NCBI GenBank assembly: GCA_937889705.1
Contig: CALBYO010000035.1
Location: forward strand, 1 to 8,931
Length of the DNA stretch: 8,931 bases
Source: an uncultured Bacillota bacterium
GTDB lineage: Bacteria; Bacillota; Clostridia; Christensenellales; UBA1242
Reading direction: 5' to 3'
Positions 1 to 5,080 of this stretch are shown in pieces; position 1 is the first letter of the stretch, and every line of letters begins with the position of its first letter. Made by a program: the position numbers and the translations under genes. The notes under the pieces are model-generated. The model saw only the letters and a list, made by a program, of their open reading frames with translations. It made no database searches and had not been told where the DNA came from.

Positions 1-1314
1 TGGAATCATGTAATTTGAGAACGATAAAAAGGTTGAAACAAACACTTTAAGCCCTGCATACAAACTGATTCCGTTCGCGATTGCGGCCATTGCATGTTCT
101 CTTATACCAAATTTGATATTTCTGCCCCTACGATTTGTTGGACTATAATCGTCGTCATCGCCGATATACGCTCTTGTTGAGCAAGCGACATCAGCCGTTC
201 CGCCAACGATATTTGAATATTTATCTGCGAGCAAGTTTAAAATTATAGAATTAGCGTTTCTACCGCTGATTTTTTTGTCTTTAATCTTTGTGCCGACCAG
301 TTTTTCAACATCATAAAATTTGCTGTCAATAAAGACTGCCAACTTTTTATAAAGTTCTGGATTTGTTTTTGAATACAAATTGACTTTTTTGCGCCAATCC
401 ATTTCGATTTTTTCGTTTCTTATTTTGCTTTGGATACAATGTTTTTTGACATCTTCTGGAATTTCAAAGGCTTTGCCTTCCAAAAATAACCTTTGACGCA
501 AGAAAGTTACTTCGTCGCTTTTAAGAGCCATTCCGTGAATGATTGGATTGTTTGCATAGTCGCTTCCATAGCCTAAAATGGTTTTAAAAATGACGATTGT
601 AGGTTTATCTTTCGATTGTTTTGCTTTGCCGATTGCTTTTGTTACGGCTTTGTAATTGTTGCCATTTTTGACATAGATAACATTCCAATTTTGAGCGATA
701 AATTTTCTTGCTACATCTTCCGCGTTGACATCGCCGAGTTTGCCGTCCATTGTCATGCTGTTGCAGTCATATAAAACAATCAATTTATTGAGTTTGAGAG
801 TGCCTGCAAGGCTGATTGCTTCCAGTGCCACGCCTTCCATAAAACAACCATCTCCGGCAAAAACATAGGTATAATTTGAAAAGATTGGGTCGTCAAGCAC
901 ATTAAAGCGCTCAGCAAGCATGGTTTCAGCAATAGCCATACCCACGCCGTTTGCGATACCCTGTCCGAGCGGCCCAGTTGTTGCTTCAACTCCTGGCGTG
1001 CTGCCAAATTCTGGGTGACCTGGGGTTTTGCTGTCATACTTTCTATAATCCATCAAATCTTCAATGGTAATATCGTAGCCGAACATATGTTCAAGCGTGT
1101 AATACAAAGCAGATGCGTGCCCAGCCGACAAAATAAACCTGTCCCTATTCAAAAACAGATTGTCATTTGTGCTAAACACATAGTGGTCTTTAAAAAGCGA
1201 ATATAAAATAGTCGCGGCACTAAGAGCCACGCCTGTATGCCCTGAATTTGCATTAGAAATAGTTTCGCTGGCGACACATCTAGCGACATTTATACTTTTG
1301 TTATCAATTTTCAC
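1..1314 (-). CDS. tkt: Transketolase, N-terminal 438 residues (gene runs off left edge)
   Basis: Thiamine-diphosphate enzyme of the non-oxidative pentose phosphate pathway. It moves two-carbon ketol units between sugar phosphates in the cytoplasm and supplies erythrose 4-phosphate and ribose 5-phosphate. Visible motifs: SGH at residues 24-26 (substrate/cofactor histidine), RDRFILSAGH at 57-66, KTPGHPE at 97-102, GPLGQG at 114-119, the cofactor-binding GDG at 154-156 with its partner Asn185, an IHG histidine at 260, GGTAD at 371-375, and GIREHAM at 403-409 with the Glu that activates thiamine. The family is usually about 650-670 residues, so roughly the last third lies outside the window. The start is GTG at 1314, because TTTGGGAG lies 6 bases upstream and the conserved N-terminus begins there; the first ATG in frame would remove catalytic residues. 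It lies 16 bp after the shikimate kinase-like gene and is very likely co-transcribed with it. Family certain; the particular sugar-phosphate role is from family knowledge. Confidence 0.96.
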   Translation of the reverse strand, partial: MKIDNKSINVARCVASETISNANSGHTGVALSAATILYSLFKDHYVFSTNDNLFLNRDRFILSAGHASALYYTLEHMFGYDITIEDLMDYRKYDSKTPGHPEFGSTPGVEATTGPLGQGIANGVGMAIAETMLAERFNVLDDPIFSNYTYVFAGDGCFMEGVALEAISLAGTLKLNKLIVLYDCNSMTMDGKLGDVNAEDVARKFIAQNWNVIYVKNGNNYKAVTKAIGKAKQSKDKPTIVIFKTILGYGSDYANNPIIHGMALKSDEVTFLRQRLFLEGKAFEIPEDVKKHCIQSKIRNEKIEMDWRKKVNLYSKTNPELYKKLAVFIDSKFYDVEKLVGTKIKDKKISGRNANSIILNLLADKYSNIVGGTADVACSTRAYIGDDDDYSPTNRRGRNIKFGIREHAMAAIANGISLYAGLKVFVSTFLSFSNYMIP

Positions 1315-1320
1315 AACAAA

Positions 1321-1328
1321 CTCCCAAA
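1321..1328 (-). promoter_or_regulatory. Ribosome binding site deciding the GTG start of transketolase
   Basis: The minus strand reads TTTGGGAG followed by 6 bases and GTG. No ATG is available near the conserved N-terminus. The site sits inside the 16-bp gap after the stop of the upstream gene. Confidence 0.75.
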
Positions 1329-1330
1329 GT

Positions 1331-1822
1331 TTATTTAATTTTTTCTATCAATTCGTTGAAACTTTCGTCAATATTATTTATATCACATTTCAAAATAATA
1401 TCACAATTTTTTTTCAAATATTTATCATGTTCTTGAAATAATAAATCGTTAAGAGTGATTTCTGTCTTAAATTCGTTTGTCAAAAGTTTGTTTAAATCTT
1501 TAACTTGCTTTTTATTGAATGAAAGATAGACAAGCATATTATCATCTTGCAAACTTTTAACATTCGCAGCAAAAGTGTCCAGTTTAATAGACATCACCGT
1601 TTTTTCGTAGTCGTTCAAACTTTTTATAACTTTCTTTTCTTGCTCGTCCAGATATTTGACGCCGCAAACCTGCTTCATTTTGATTCTATCCATTAGCGCG
1701 TATTCAAGCATACTATCAACATCTAAGTTATAGTATCCCAATTTTTCCGCCAAAAGATTTGCTCCGAATTTCACGAATTCGCTAGACAAGCCAACAAGTA
1801 TTATATTTTTTTCATTAACCAT
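1331..1822 (-). CDS. Shikimate kinase-like protein with degenerate ATP-binding loop (probable pseudoenzyme)
   Basis: A 163-residue protein with the length and layout of AroK-type shikimate kinases. It begins IILVG (7-11), the first strand. Gapless alignment of residues 11-29 to the kinase P-loop region keeps the leading Gly and the flanking LLAEKLG (23-29), but the two loop glycines are Ser14 and Phe16 and the Lys-Ser-Thr triplet is Val-Lys-Phe (17-19). D34-V-D36 matches the shikimate-binding DxD. The FRxxE arginine is not evident (YLDEQE at 57-62) and the GGG motif is missing (SIKLD). The C-terminal half keeps the family pattern, a YLKKNCDIILKCD stretch resembling the LY..AD.iv..d segment. 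ATP-dependent phosphorylation is therefore unlikely; a binding or regulatory role is inference. The ATG at 1822 is preferred: it has AGGGAAG 5 bases upstream, while the longer start at 1852 lies upstream of the -10 element. First gene of an operon with transketolase. Family assignment is moderate because similarity is weak. Confidence 0.7.
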   Translation of the reverse strand: MVNEKNIILVGLSSEFVKFGANLLAEKLGYYNLDVDSMLEYALMDRIKMKQVCGVKYLDEQEKKVIKSLNDYEKTVMSIKLDTFAANVKSLQDDNMLVYLSFNKKQVKDLNKLLTNEFKTEITLNDLLFQEHDKYLKKNCDIILKCDINNIDESFNELIEKIK

Positions 1823-1842
1823 ATTTTCTTCCCTATAAAAAT

Positions 1843-1871
1843 ATTTTAGCATAGTTTAGCATTTTTGTAAA
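1843..1871 (-). promoter_or_regulatory. Sigma-A-type promoter for the pseudo-kinase/transketolase unit
   Basis: On the minus strand, TTTACA (1866-1871) is followed by exactly 17 bases and TAAAAT (1843-1848). Each hexamer matches the housekeeping consensus at five of six positions. Transcription would start near 1836, giving a leader of about 13 bases that contains the AGGGAAG ribosome site (1828-1834) and then the ATG at 1822. This also rules out the longer ATG at 1852. Confidence 0.7.
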
Positions 1872-1926
1872 AAAATAACACCAAGTTTTTATAATATTTT
1901 AAAATTTATTTATAAAAGTATTTTTA

Positions 1927-2005
1927 TCAAATTTCGTCAACATTCAACAAGTTTTGTATTAAGCAGCACAAAAATTTTTCACAATCAGTCAAATTTCGAC
2001 AAGTT
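1927..2005. repeat. Imperfect direct repeat upstream of sigK; candidate SpoIIID sites
   Basis: TCAAATTTCG occurs at 1927-1936 and 1989-1998. TTCAACAAGT at 1943-1952 and TTCGACAAGT at 1995-2004 each match nine of ten positions of the published SpoIIID consensus WWRRACARNY (recalled, not searched); both deviate at position 3. SpoIIID activates sigK in Bacillus subtilis. The second site falls between the -35 and -10 elements of the candidate sigma-E promoter. Regulatory function is inference; AT-rich DNA gives such matches by chance fairly often. Confidence 0.4.
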
Positions 2006-2017
2006 AAAACATATAAA
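1988..2017 (+). promoter_or_regulatory. Candidate sigma-E-type promoter for sigK
   Basis: GTCAAATT (1988-1995), a 14-base spacer, then CATATAAA (2010-2017). This resembles the mother-cell sigma-E pattern (KMATATT, 14-15 bases, CATACAHT, as recalled from B. subtilis) with one mismatch in the -35 element and two in the -10. Transcription would begin near 2024, giving a leader of about 95 bases before the preferred ATG. sigK is transcribed by sigma-E RNA polymerase in known spore formers, so location and identity fit. Confidence 0.45.
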
Positions 2018-2107
2018 TACAAAAAAGCAATATGGAAAATGCCGTTTTCCCAATTTGTTATTTTTTAAGTTGTTTTAATAGCAACGATAAATTTTACAAA
2101 AAAGAAT

Positions 2108-2113
2108 GTGGAG
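2108..2113 (+). promoter_or_regulatory. Ribosome binding site deciding the sigK start
   Basis: GTGGAG lies 5 bases before the ATG at 2119. The upstream in-frame ATG at 2032 is preceded by AAAAAAGCAAT with no Shine-Dalgarno sequence, and using it would add 29 residues not found in sigma-K proteins. Confidence 0.7.
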
Positions 2114-2118
2114 TTTGT

Positions 2119-2820
2119 ATGATTTTTGAAAATTTTATCTCTTTTATGCACAAGATATTGCTCTTTTCATCTTTTGTCAACACAGCATCTGGCTTTCCAA
2201 AACCGCTTTCGCCAGAAGATGAAAAAAAATACTTTGAAGCCTTTAAGGCTGGCGATAAAAAGGCAAAAGATATTTTAATCAGCCACAATTTGCGCTTGGT
2301 TGCACATATTGTAAAAAAATATTCTGGCGCTGGCGAAGCAGACGACCTAATTTCAGTGGGTTCTATCGGTCTGATAAAGGCCATAAATTCCTTTGAATAC
2401 GGCAAAGGAACGCAATTATCAACCTACGCCGCAAGATGTATCGAAAACGAGATTTTGATGCTTATTCGCGTCAATAAAAAGCATAAACAAACCATGTCGT
2501 TGCAAGAATGTTTAGGCGAAGACAAAGACGGCAATGATATTGAACTTATGGACATAATTCCAACGATAGAAGGCGAAGTGGAAGATGTTGTCGAAAGCAA
2601 TATTTTAACTGAAAAAATGTCAACACTCATAAAAAAAGTTTTGCCGGAGCGTGAATATGAGATTATAAAATATCGCTATGGTTTGGAAGGCTGCCCAGCA
2701 CTTCCTCAGCGCGAAGTAGCCCAAAAACTTGGCATTTCACGCTCATATATCTCGCGTTTAGAAACCAAAGCACTTGAAACAATTCGTAACGAAGTTGAAA
2801 ATCAAGGCACTTTCTCATAA
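2119..2820 (+). CDS. sigK: RNA polymerase sporulation sigma factor sigma-K (pro-sigma-K)
   Basis: Late mother-cell sigma factor that directs transcription of coat, cortex and spore-maturation genes. The 233-residue product has a hydrophobic N-terminal segment (about 6-20) like the pro-sequence that holds sigma-K inactive on membrane until SpoIVFB cleaves it; by alignment the cut would be near Ser18-Phe19. FPKPLS (26-31) matches the start of mature sigma-K. Region 2 has HNLRLVAHIVKKY (56-68), DDLISVGSIGLIKAI (75-89) and TYAARCIENEILM (102-114), a signature of SigK/SigE. Region 4 holds the helix-turn-helix LPQREVAQKLGISRSYISR (195-213). HNLRLVAHIV and FPxPLS favour SigK over SigE. The gene is intact and not interrupted by a skin-type prophage. 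It stands alone, divergent from the transketolase unit and convergent with the ffh operon. Its presence suggests the organism belongs to a spore-forming lineage; the window cannot show that it sporulates. Confidence 0.93.
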   Translation: MIFENFISFMHKILLFSSFVNTASGFPKPLSPEDEKKYFEAFKAGDKKAKDILISHNLRLVAHIVKKYSGAGEADDLISVGSIGLIKAINSFEYGKGTQLSTYAARCIENEILMLIRVNKKHKQTMSLQECLGEDKDGNDIELMDIIPTIEGEVEDVVESNILTEKMSTLIKKVLPEREYEIIKYRYGLEGCPALPQREVAQKLGISRSYISRLETKALETIRNEVENQGTFS

Positions 2821-2825
2821 AAACA

Positions 2826-2858
2826 AAAATCAACCCGAATAAGTATCAGGTTGATTTT
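2826..2858. terminator. Bidirectional intrinsic terminator between sigK and khpA
   Basis: A perfect 10-bp stem, AAAATCAACC (2826-2835) with GGTTGATTTT (2849-2858), encloses a 13-base loop. It begins 6 bases after the sigK stop. On the plus strand it is followed by a T-run at 2867-2873. On the minus strand the stem runs straight into TTTTTGTTTTTA, the better U-tract, so it should end the ylxM-ffh-rpsP-khpA transcript. A smaller hairpin, TTGTGT/ACACAA (2862-2880), lies beside it. Confidence 0.85.
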
Positions 2859-2898
2859 ATATTGTGTTTTTTTCACACAAAACTGCCACTTAGTGGGC

Positions 2899-3132
2899 TT
2901 ATTTTTCTTCGATTTTAACAACAATGCGTCTGTTTTGCTTTTGTGCCAACGATTTGACGATTGTTCTTATGCTTGTTGCGATTTTTCCGCCTTTGCCAAT
3001 CACTTTTCCCATGTCTTCTGGGAGAACTCTGATGTGAACAACATCAGTTGAACCTTCGGCTTCAACTGAAACTTCCACTTCATCTGGATAATCTGCAAGG
3101 CTTTTTGCTATATATTCAACAATTTCTTTCAT
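2899..3132 (-). CDS. khpA: KH-domain RNA-binding protein KhpA (YlqC family)
   Basis: Small single-KH-domain RNA-binding protein. In several Bacillota it pairs with KhpB/EloR (Jag), binds many small RNAs and mRNAs, and influences cell elongation and division. The 77-residue product opens MKEIVEYIAKSLADYPDEVEV as in the family and carries VIGKGGKIA (44-52), with the nucleic-acid-binding GxxG loop at 46-49. The usual length is 75-85 residues. A GTG start three codons earlier (3141) is in frame, but that GTG is inside the Shine-Dalgarno sequence AGGTGAG, so the ATG at 3132 is preferred. It starts 12 bp after the rpsP stop, as in the conserved rpsP-khpA pair. It is the last gene before the terminator; the rimM and trmD genes often found next are missing here. 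Confidence 0.93.
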   Translation of the reverse strand: MKEIVEYIAKSLADYPDEVEVSVEAEGSTDVVHIRVLPEDMGKVIGKGGKIATSIRTIVKSLAQKQNRRIVVKIEEK

Positions 3133-3136
3133 ATAA

Positions 3137-3143
3137 CTCACCT
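3137..3143 (-). promoter_or_regulatory. Ribosome binding site deciding the khpA start
   Basis: The minus strand reads AGGTGAG then TTAT then ATG. The GTG within this motif cannot sensibly be the start because it would leave the message without a ribosome site of its own. Confidence 0.7.
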
Positions 3144-3144
3144 A

Positions 3145-3396
3145 CTATTTATTTTCAATAATTCCAGATTTAACCAAAAGTGATTTTGCTGTTTCTGTTG
3201 GAACAGCGCCGTTTGACAACCATTTGTTTGCCTTATCAGCATCAATTTTGATTTCAGCAGGGTTTGTTAATGGATTGTAAGTTCCGATGATGTCGATAAA
3301 TCTACCATCTCTTGGTGACCTAGAATCTGCAACTACAACTCTGTAAAAAGGTGACTTTTTATCTCCCTTCCTTGTTAAACGAATTTTAACTGCCAT
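3145..3396 (-). CDS. rpsP: 30S ribosomal protein S16
   Basis: Small-subunit protein needed for 30S assembly, binding the 5' and central domains of 16S rRNA. The 83-residue product has the family's opening MAVKIRLTRKGDKKSPFYRVVVADSRSPRDGRFI (given here by position 1-34: KIRLTR at 4-9, PFYRVVVADSR at 16-26), then IGTYNP (37-42) and the end region WLSNGAVPTETAKSLL (59-74). Length is typical (about 80-90). The ATG at 3396 has a near-perfect AGGAGG (3402-3407) 5 bases upstream, the strongest ribosome site in the window, as expected for a highly expressed protein. It is 50 bp downstream of ffh and 12 bp upstream of khpA. I see no separate promoter in the 50-bp gap. Confidence 0.97.
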   Translation of the reverse strand: MAVKIRLTRKGDKKSPFYRVVVADSRSPRDGRFIDIIGTYNPLTNPAEIKIDADKANKWLSNGAVPTETAKSLLVKSGIIENK

Positions 3397-3446
3397 ACTT
3401 TCCTCCTATAAAATTTATATATTAAGCATATTCTGCGAAATACCTA

Positions 3447-4757
3447 TTAAAATCTAAATCCTTTTTTGTTTTTCATTTGTTTTAAAAGTTCTTTTGATTG
3501 TTCCATTTGCTTCAAAAGCGCGTTAACATCTTGGATTCCTGTTCCACTGCCTTGAGCAATTCTCTTTTTATGGCTGGCTTTCAAAATTTCAGGATTTCTA
3601 CGCTCTTTAACAGTCATTGACTGAATAATGGCTTTGTTTTTCTTTAAAACATTTTCATCAATGTCCGGCATTGATTTAAGTTTTGAGCCAAGACCTGGAA
3701 TCATAGCGAGCAGGTCTTTCATATTGCCCATTTTTTTGAGATTTTCCATTTGAACAAGATAGTCTTCAAAGTTGAAACTATTTTGTCTAAATTTCTTTTC
3801 AAGTTCTTTTGCTTGCTCTTCGCTAACCGCTTCTTGCGCGCGTTCAATCAATGTTAAAACATCGCCCATGCCCAAAATTCGGCTTGCTATTCTGTCTGGA
3901 TAAAATGGCTCTAAATCGCCGATTTTTTCACCAACACCGCAGAATTTGATTGGCTTACCAGTGATTGACCTAATTGACAATGCTGCACCACCACGAGTGT
4001 CACCATCTAATTTGGTTAAAATCACGCCAGTGATGTCTAACTTATTATTGAATTCTTCTGCAACAGTTACGGCGTCTTGACCGGTCATTGCGTCAACAGT
4101 AAGCAAAATTTCTGTTGGCTGCGTTTCTTTCTTGATATTTTCAAGTTCTTTCATCAATTCTTCATTGATGTGCAAACGGCCTGCTGTATCAATAATAACA
4201 GTGTCATAACCTTGTTTAACGGCGTAAGCAATGGCTTCTTTTGATGTTTTAACTGGATTTGCTGTTCCGCGTTCAAAAACTTCTGCACCTGCTTGTTTTC
4301 CAACCACCTGCAACTGATTGATTGCGGCTGGCCTATAAATATCACAAGCAACCAAAAGTGGCCTTTTACCAGACTTTTTCAAGTGATATGCAAGTTTGGC
4401 GCACATTGTTGTTTTACCTGCACCTTGCAAACCGCACATCATAATGACTGTTGGTGGTTTTGGAGCAACATTGAGTTTTTGATTTGTGCTACCCATCAAT
4501 GCTGTCAACTCTTCGTTTACAATTTTGATAACTTGCTGTGCTGGTGTTAAACTTTTCATAACTTCATCGCCAACAGCCTTTTCAGACACGCTAGCAATAA
4601 ATTTTTTCACAACCAAATAGTTTACATCGGCCTCTAAAAGAGCAATTTTGACTTCACGCATTGCATCTTTTATTTCAAGTTCAGTCAACTTTCCACGATG
4701 AATTATTTTTGAAAAAGCATGATTAAGTTTTTCGCTTAGACTTTCAAATATAGCCAA
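3447..4757 (-). CDS. ffh: Signal recognition particle GTPase Ffh (SRP54)
   Basis: GTPase of the signal recognition particle. With SRP RNA it binds hydrophobic signal sequences on ribosomes and delivers them to FtsY at the membrane. Domain order: N domain (1-90, with REVKIALLEADVN at 34-46), G domain (about 100-295) with the P-loop GLQGAGKTT (109-117), CDIYRPAA (138-145), DTAGR (190-194), TKLDGD (248-253) and GGAALS (256-261), then the methionine-rich M domain (297-430), which contains the SRP-RNA-binding stretch HKKRIAQGSGT (396-406). The 436 residues compare with about 445 in B. subtilis; all key motifs are intact. The start is TTG at 4757, supported by the conserved N-terminus MAIFESLSEKL and AAAGGGG 6 bases upstream; no ATG is available. 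It starts 3 bases after the ylxM stop, so the two are probably translationally coupled. Confidence 0.98.
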   Translation of the reverse strand: MAIFESLSEKLNHAFSKIIHRGKLTELEIKDAMREVKIALLEADVNYLVVKKFIASVSEKAVGDEVMKSLTPAQQVIKIVNEELTALMGSTNQKLNVAPKPPTVIMMCGLQGAGKTTMCAKLAYHLKKSGKRPLLVACDIYRPAAINQLQVVGKQAGAEVFERGTANPVKTSKEAIAYAVKQGYDTVIIDTAGRLHINEELMKELENIKKETQPTEILLTVDAMTGQDAVTVAEEFNNKLDITGVILTKLDGDTRGGAALSIRSITGKPIKFCGVGEKIGDLEPFYPDRIASRILGMGDVLTLIERAQEAVSEEQAKELEKKFRQNSFNFEDYLVQMENLKKMGNMKDLLAMIPGLGSKLKSMPDIDENVLKKNKAIIQSMTVKERRNPEILKASHKKRIAQGSGTGIQDVNALLKQMEQSKELLKQMKNKKGFRF

Positions 4758-4760
4758 GAT

Positions 4761-5012
4761 TTACCCCTTTTTTAATTCTGATATTATTTTCAGCGCACCG
4801 ACCTTACTTTCAATTTCCAAAAGTTTTTTTTCTGACTTTTTAAGGCTATCAAATATTGCTTGCCTAGACACATTGACTATTTCAGCAATTTCTGACAATG
4901 TTAAATCGTCATTAAAATACAAATTGGCAACTTGCTGTTGTGATGGCGACAAAAGTTTACCATAAAGTTCAAACAAATCTCCAAACATAACAGTTTTTTT
5001 AAGTTCTTCCAT
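4761..5012 (-). CDS. ylxM: YlxM family helix-turn-helix protein
   Basis: Small protein encoded just before ffh in many Bacillota. Work in streptococci indicates it binds the SRP and modulates its GTPase cycle; it has a sigma-70 region-4-like helix-turn-helix fold. The 83 residues contain LFELYGKLLSPSQQQVANLY (13-32), matching the family's LF..Y..LLT..Q......YY pattern, and the helix-turn-helix LTLSEIAEIVNVSRQAIFDSLKKSE (about 37-61; key residues Glu41, Ile42, Ser49, Arg50, Ala52). It is shorter than B. subtilis YlxM (about 110), lacking most of the C-terminal tail. The ATG at 5012 has AAAAGGG 8 bases upstream. That ribosome site lies in the loop of a hairpin (5014-5035). First gene of the ylxM-ffh-rpsP-khpA operon; ftsY, its frequent upstream neighbour, is absent and a surface-protein gene is there instead. 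Confidence 0.9.
   Translation of the reverse strand: MEELKKTVMFGDLFELYGKLLSPSQQQVANLYFNDDLTLSEIAEIVNVSRQAIFDSLKKSEKKLLEIESKVGALKIISELKKG
4764..4770 (-). promoter_or_regulatory. Ribosome binding site of ffh inside the end of ylxM
   Basis: AAAGGGG on the minus strand overlaps the last codons of ylxM. Its stop codon and 3 more bases separate it from the TTG of ffh. The overlap suggests ribosomes finishing ylxM help start ffh. Confidence 0.65.
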
Positions 5013-5013
5013 G

Positions 5014-5035
5014 TGTAAAGCCCTTTTGCTTTACA
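5014..5035 (-). promoter_or_regulatory. Leader hairpin carrying the ylxM Shine-Dalgarno in its loop
   Basis: TGTAAAGC and GCTTTACA form a perfect 8-bp stem around a 6-base loop, which reads AAAAGG on the minus strand. Loop plus the adjacent stem G form the AAAAGGG ribosome site of ylxM, and the stem ends one base before the ATG. It may control translation of ylxM, or be a weak remnant hairpin of the upstream gene's terminator region. If transcription begins at the candidate promoter just upstream, the 5' arm would be partly missing and the hairpin would not form. Confidence 0.5.
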
Positions 5036-5064
5036 AATATAACACAAAAAAAAAGAAAAAGCAA
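5036..5064 (-). promoter_or_regulatory. Weak candidate promoter for ylxM-ffh operon
   Basis: The minus strand has TATATT (5036-5041), five of six to the -10 consensus, with TTGCTT 17 bases upstream, only three of six to the -35. The spacer is mostly a T-run. It sits between the terminator-like hairpin of the upstream gene and ylxM, where a promoter is needed if the operon is independent. The predicted start near 5029 leaves a very short leader. Confidence 0.35.
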
Positions 5065-5080
5065 GTGTTTTATGCTTTTT
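5043..5080 (-). terminator. Intrinsic terminator-like hairpin after the MBG surface protein
   Basis: On the minus strand AAAAAGCA (5073-5080, within the last codons) pairs with TGCTTTTT (5056-5063) across a 9-base loop and is followed by C and nine T (5046-5055). The U-tract is excellent but the stem is AT-rich and weak, so some read-through into ylxM is possible. Confidence 0.55.

Larger units (their letters stand above)
1853..2118. other. Divergent AT-rich intergenic region between the pseudo-kinase and sigK
   Basis: This stretch separates two divergently transcribed genes. I see no convincing gene in it; an in-frame extension of sigK to an ATG at 2032 exists but has no ribosome site. It holds the leftward housekeeping promoter at its left end, two copies of TCAAATTTCG (1927-1936 and 1989-1998), two TTC[A/G]ACAAGTT elements, and a sigma-E-like promoter pointing right. 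Confidence 0.6.

Noticed and set aside
780..1206. Small open frames on both strands inside the transketolase region.
   Set aside because: They are other-frame shadows of the intact transketolase frame, which has all family motifs and runs through the left edge without a stop.
1823..1852. A ten-residue N-terminal extension of the pseudo-kinase from the ATG at 1852.
   Set aside because: That ATG lies upstream of the -10 element of the promoter, so it would not be in the transcript, and it has no ribosome site.
2032..2118. A longer sigK beginning at the ATG at 2032 (29 more residues).
   Set aside because: There is no ribosome site, and the extra residues do not resemble sigma-K proteins. The ATG at 2119 has GTGGAG and gives the expected pro-sequence length.
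2862..2880. TTGTGT/ACACAA hairpin after the main terminator.
   Set aside because: The stem is only 6 bp, and its loop is the T-run of the stronger neighbouring terminator. It is probably incidental or auxiliary.
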